Source: Anaerolineae bacterium (lineage in GTDB: Bacteria > Chloroflexota > Anaerolineae > JAAYZQ01). From it: a stretch of DNA of 17,987 bases. The stretch lies in contig JAFGOG010000463.1 in the NCBI GenBank assembly GCA_016926595.1, positions 1 through 17,987 of the forward strand. Direction: 5' to 3'. A program made the translations under genes and the position numbers. This document shows, piece by piece, positions 14,927 to 17,987 of the stretch; the stretch's first letter is position 1; each line of letters opens with the position of its first letter. The notes beneath the pieces were generated by a model that searched no databases, was not told the DNA's origin, and saw only the letters and a list, made by a program, of their open reading frames with translations.

Positions 14927-14941
14927 CGTCTTTGAAACCTC

Positions 14942-17900
14942 CTATTTAGCCTCTGTAGCGCCGAACGGAAGCTGGATAAACGCCAGCATCAACATGAACA
15001 CAAAGCTCAGATCGACCAGAAAAAAAGCAGCATCGACCAACCCATGAGCCAAAAAGTTGACCATACCGGCCATCAAGCCCAGGATCAGTAACCAGTCAGT
15101 GCCTGACGCAAGGCGCGAGCGACTATAGAGATACCAGCCGCGGCGGAAAAACAGAACTATGACCCAGCCTAACCACAACACGCCCGGCAATCCCAACCTC
15201 AACCAGAAATCGAGCACCAGGTTGTGTGGATGAGACAGGTTGAACTCCTCCCAGGCCGTGGGCAGCACGTAGGCGGTCCGATACTCGTACAAGAAGCTGT
15301 CCAGTCCAACCCCCAAAACCGGGTGATCGCGAACCATCGACCAGCTTGACCGCCACAGTTGAAGCCGAAGAAAAGTAGTACCCTCCCCGGTTTCCAGAAC
15401 AGAGCCAAGCCGGCCGAACCCGGCGATCAGTATGACCACCACGGCGATCACAGCCAACACCCCAACTGCAACCCCAAAGGCCCGGCGACCGCGCATTACA
15501 GCCAGGAATAGCAACGCGGCCGGCACCCCCAGCACCCAGGCGCCGCGCGAATAGGTCAGGAAAAGCACCGCGGCCATGACGATGGCCGCCAGGCTATAGG
15601 CCACCCCACGCCATCGCCACGCAGTCGCCCGCGCCCGCGGGGAGAAGAAAAACCAGGCAGCCACAGCCACTACCAGGGGAAACACGCGCCCCAAGTACAA
15701 AGCCAGGTTGTTGGGCGAACCGTAGAAGGCCCTGACCCGCCACACGTCCTCTGCTTTGATGACACTCTGGCCAAAGACATACTGGCAGAGACCCACCAAC
15801 GCAGCCAGGCTCGCGCCCAAGACCCAGGCATCGACGATGCGCCACGCGTCGCGCTGCGCACGCACCATAACCCGCACAAGCCCGTAGAATACCCCCGCCT
15901 CGAGGATCACGATGCGGAACTCGCGCGCCGCCTCACGCGGATGGGAGGGCCACAACAAAGAAACCGCACCCCACAACACGAGGGCAACGACCGCCCAATC
16001 GAAAGGAGTGAAACGCAATTTGGCCAAGCTGATCCGTGCTGCGGCTCGTCTATCGCCCTCCAATGAACGCAGGAAATGGGACAGCAGCAGGCCGGCAGCC
16101 CACGCCAGAGCAGTGAGCGCGACCAGGATCTCGACCATCGAAAACAGCTTGCCCAGCAGGGGCTTGCCCGGCTGGTAGAAAGGCAAAGCCAGGGCGATCA
16201 GGGGTAGTCCCGCCTGGGGGCGCAGAAGAAGAGCCAGGGCCAGCAAGCCAAGGGCCAACAAGCTCGGCACAGTACCGACCGTGACATAGACAAGCAGAGC
16301 CAGGGCGGCAGTTATCGCCAGGGTCAGACGATCGTCGAGGGCGCGATAGCGGGTAATCGACCAACGCCAAGCAGCCAGGAGCGAGCGCCGCCCGGCCCAC
16401 AACAAGCACCCGGCTGCCGCCAGAGGGAAAAGGGCAGCCAACCCCAAGATAACGGCGACAGCGGCAGCCCAGCCCGGCGACTGGCGCGAAACAGTCCAGC
16501 CGGCGATGGCCCATTGGCCCCAGCCGCGCTCGGCGATAATCTCGACCATGTGCTCGCCCAGGGGGAGATCGCGGGCAATTGTGACCGACTCTTCTCGCCG
16601 CAATGGATCATAGAGAACAGCATAGGCCCGGCCGGTCTCGTCGCACGGCAAGGCGTTGGCTGGCTGGCCGTCGACCGTCACAAACAGAAAGGCGCGATAG
16701 TCGCCCCGGCGTACGGCCAGATCGAGGCGAGTCCCCCAGAACCTGATGGCCAATCGATCGCCGCTTTCGCCTATGTCGGCCCCCTGCCGGGTCACGCGCC
16801 AGGCGCCCTCATACAGCCCGCTGGGATCATCGGCGCGATGCACACCGGGCCAGGCGATCGGCGGCGCCGTCGCCACAGCACGCAGGGCGCCGTACTGTGT
16901 GGTAGCCTGACCAGCGGCGCCAAGCAGGGCATATTCGCCGTGCAGATCGGCGGCCGACCAGGCAGCCCACAACATAGGGCCCAGCCACGGCCAATCCTGC
17001 CGCGCCTGCCTGACCAATGGGCCGGGATCCGCCGCGATCGAGCCAAAGGAGACAGCCCACACGGCCGTTTCGCCATCCCCATGAGACTCGATCACCTGGC
17101 GCAAAAGAAACGCGCGCCGCCAATTTAGCCGATCCGGATCGGGCGGAGCATCCTGCGCATCGTCAAAGGGGTAGAGCTGAGCGGCCACAACGTCGAACCA
17201 CTCCCCTGCCCCACACTGATAGAGGGCATCAAGAAAAGAGAGCTCGCTCATGTTCGCCCCGCCTGGCTCCACGGTGGGCGCCAAAGCGGCAAGCAGGACG
17301 ATCGCCCCAGGATCGCCGCTGCGGACCTGGATCGCCCCTTCGCGCAGCAGGCTGGCGTAAGCAGCCGGGTCGATCTCCCGCGCCCCCCAATGCGGGGCGA
17401 TGTTCGGCTCGTCCCAGATCTGATAGTAGTCGATCTTTTCCCGGTAGCGGGCGACAAAGGCTGCGACAAAGGCTCCATAATCCCGGACCTGATGGGGAGG
17501 TGCCAGGGGACCGCCAGCGTCCGATTCCGCCCTTGCCCACTCGGGGGACCGGTCCAGGACCGCCACGATGGTTAAATTATGTCTATATACATCCTCGACA
17601 ACCGCGTCCCAGGCCGCCCAGTCGTAGACACCAGGCTGTGGCTCAATCGCATCCCAGGGGAAACGCTGCCTGAGCCAGTGAAAACCCGCTTCCTCCATCG
17701 CCGCCAGGGCCTCTTCTCGCGCGACCGCGTCGTAGCGGCTGAGGTCGGCATTTATGCCCAATGACTTTTCGGCAGTCAGGGGTATGGCGGGTGGGACGCC
17801 ATCCACGACAGCACGCTCCGGCCCAAAGCGGGCTCGGAACAGAGCAGAGCTGACGAGCAGCAGGCTAGCCAATGCGAAGCAGGCGGCAGTAGAAGCAGGA

Positions 17901-17956
17901 CGGCGCAGCTTTAGCCAAAGCGCCGACCGCGTTGCGCCGTTTTTCACCTGCCCCAC
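14942..17956 (-). CDS. Fusion of a glycosidase-like extracytoplasmic domain with an O-antigen ligase/polymerase
   Basis: 1004 residues. A basic N-terminus and hydrophobic segment (about 21-40) act as signal anchor. Residues about 65-365 form a clan-A (GH39/GH5-like) glycosidase barrel: SLGINADLSRYD, HWLRQRFPWDAIEPQPGVYD (93-112) and the acid/base motif YYQIWDEPN with E183. Where a nucleophile motif such as ITEFG is expected, the sequence reads AVSFGS with S303, so catalysis is doubtful. Residues about 371-490 are a beta-sandwich carbohydrate-binding-like module. From about 497 on, roughly a dozen membrane segments carry ligase motifs: YGSPNNLALYL (745-755), TYSRGAW (801-807), DHPVLGVGLDSFLYEYRTAY (877-896), SHPHNLVLDF (908-917) and AHGLVD (970-975). 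The GTG at 17956 is the first start after an upstream stop; a GTG at 17947, six bases after GAGGTG, is an equally good start. First visible gene of the five-gene operon; the promoter lies beyond the right edge. Confidence 0.88.
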   Translation of the reverse strand: MGQVKNGATRSALWLKLRRPASTAACFALASLLLVSSALFRARFGPERAVVDGVPPAIPLTAEKSLGINADLSRYDAVAREEALAAMEEAGFHWLRQRFPWDAIEPQPGVYDWAAWDAVVEDVYRHNLTIVAVLDRSPEWARAESDAGGPLAPPHQVRDYGAFVAAFVARYREKIDYYQIWDEPNIAPHWGAREIDPAAYASLLREGAIQVRSGDPGAIVLLAALAPTVEPGGANMSELSFLDALYQCGAGEWFDVVAAQLYPFDDAQDAPPDPDRLNWRRAFLLRQVIESHGDGETAVWAVSFGSIAADPGPLVRQARQDWPWLGPMLWAAWSAADLHGEYALLGAAGQATTQYGALRAVATAPPIAWPGVHRADDPSGLYEGAWRVTRQGADIGESGDRLAIRFWGTRLDLAVRRGDYRAFLFVTVDGQPANALPCDETGRAYAVLYDPLRREESVTIARDLPLGEHMVEIIAERGWGQWAIAGWTVSRQSPGWAAAVAVILGLAALFPLAAAGCLLWAGRRSLLAAWRWSITRYRALDDRLTLAITAALALLVYVTVGTVPSLLALGLLALALLLRPQAGLPLIALALPFYQPGKPLLGKLFSMVEILVALTALAWAAGLLLSHFLRSLEGDRRAAARISLAKLRFTPFDWAVVALVLWGAVSLLWPSHPREAAREFRIVILEAGVFYGLVRVMVRAQRDAWRIVDAWVLGASLAALVGLCQYVFGQSVIKAEDVWRVRAFYGSPNNLALYLGRVFPLVVAVAAWFFFSPRARATAWRWRGVAYSLAAIVMAAVLFLTYSRGAWVLGVPAALLFLAVMRGRRAFGVAVGVLAVIAVVVILIAGFGRLGSVLETGEGTTFLRLQLWRSSWSMVRDHPVLGVGLDSFLYEYRTAYVLPTAWEEFNLSHPHNLVLDFWLRLGLPGVLWLGWVIVLFFRRGWYLYSRSRLASGTDWLLILGLMAGMVNFLAHGLVDAAFFLVDLSFVFMLMLAFIQLPFGATEAK

Positions 17957-17987
17957 CTCGGATCTGAGCTCTGGCCATCACTCGTCA

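Overview
This window looks like a chromosomal piece of a moderately GC-rich bacterium, most probably a member of the Chloroflexota (Anaerolineae-like). That assignment is inference. It rests on the ferredoxin type, the BMP-family nucleoside transporter, the orphan BchI/ChlI-like ATPase with its small membrane partner, and the style of the exopolysaccharide cluster; no marker gene settles it. All genes except the ferredoxin lie on the minus strand. No rRNA, tRNA, CRISPR array, transposase or integrase was found.

Layout, left to right. (1) 1-4976: a complete-looking BMP-type (RnsBACD/NupNOPQ-like) ABC importer operon, read right to left: lipoprotein, a double-domain ATPase and two permeases, the last one cut by the left edge. 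A consensus sigma-70 promoter lies in front of the lipoprotein, palindromes lie in its leader, and a strong hairpin separates the lipoprotein from the ATPase. (2) 5010-6233: a 407-residue protein of unknown function with its own consensus promoter. (3) 6343-6756: a single ferredoxin gene on the plus strand with promoter and terminator. (4) 6784-8060: a two-gene redox unit, a PrxQ/Bcp peroxiredoxin followed by a Tat-type molybdopterin (YedY/MsrP/sulfite-oxidase fold) oxidoreductase. (5) 8061-8804: a gene-poor stretch of about 740 bases holding several inverted repeats. (6) 8805-10648: a BchI/ChlI-like AAA+ ATPase translationally coupled to a six-segment membrane protein. (7) 10809-17956: a five-gene, tightly packed surface-polysaccharide operon: a large glycosidase-like/O-antigen-ligase fusion, UDP-glucuronate decarboxylase (UDP-xylose synthase), a second O-antigen-ligase-like protein, a GtrA-family membrane protein and a GT4 glycosyltransferase.

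How the genes work together. The importer probably supplies nucleosides or a related small ligand. The polysaccharide operon can make a UDP-pentose (UXS), transfer sugars (GT4), possibly handle lipid-linked sugar (GtrA) and polymerise or ligate glycan outside the membrane (two WaaL/Wzy-like proteins). The peroxiredoxin and molybdo-enzyme suggest peroxide or protein-oxidation defence at the cell envelope.

Most interesting. First, two 71-bp elements with identical 10-bp inverted ends and exactly the same 51-bp spacing but unrelated interiors lie in opposite orientation on either side of the AAA+/membrane-protein pair (8334-8404 and 10737-10807). I do not recognise this element type. Second, the 1004-residue fusion carries an outward-facing glycosidase-like domain in which the usual nucleophile glutamate appears to be serine, joined to a polysaccharide ligase/polymerase: a possible built-in glycan-recognition pseudo-enzyme.
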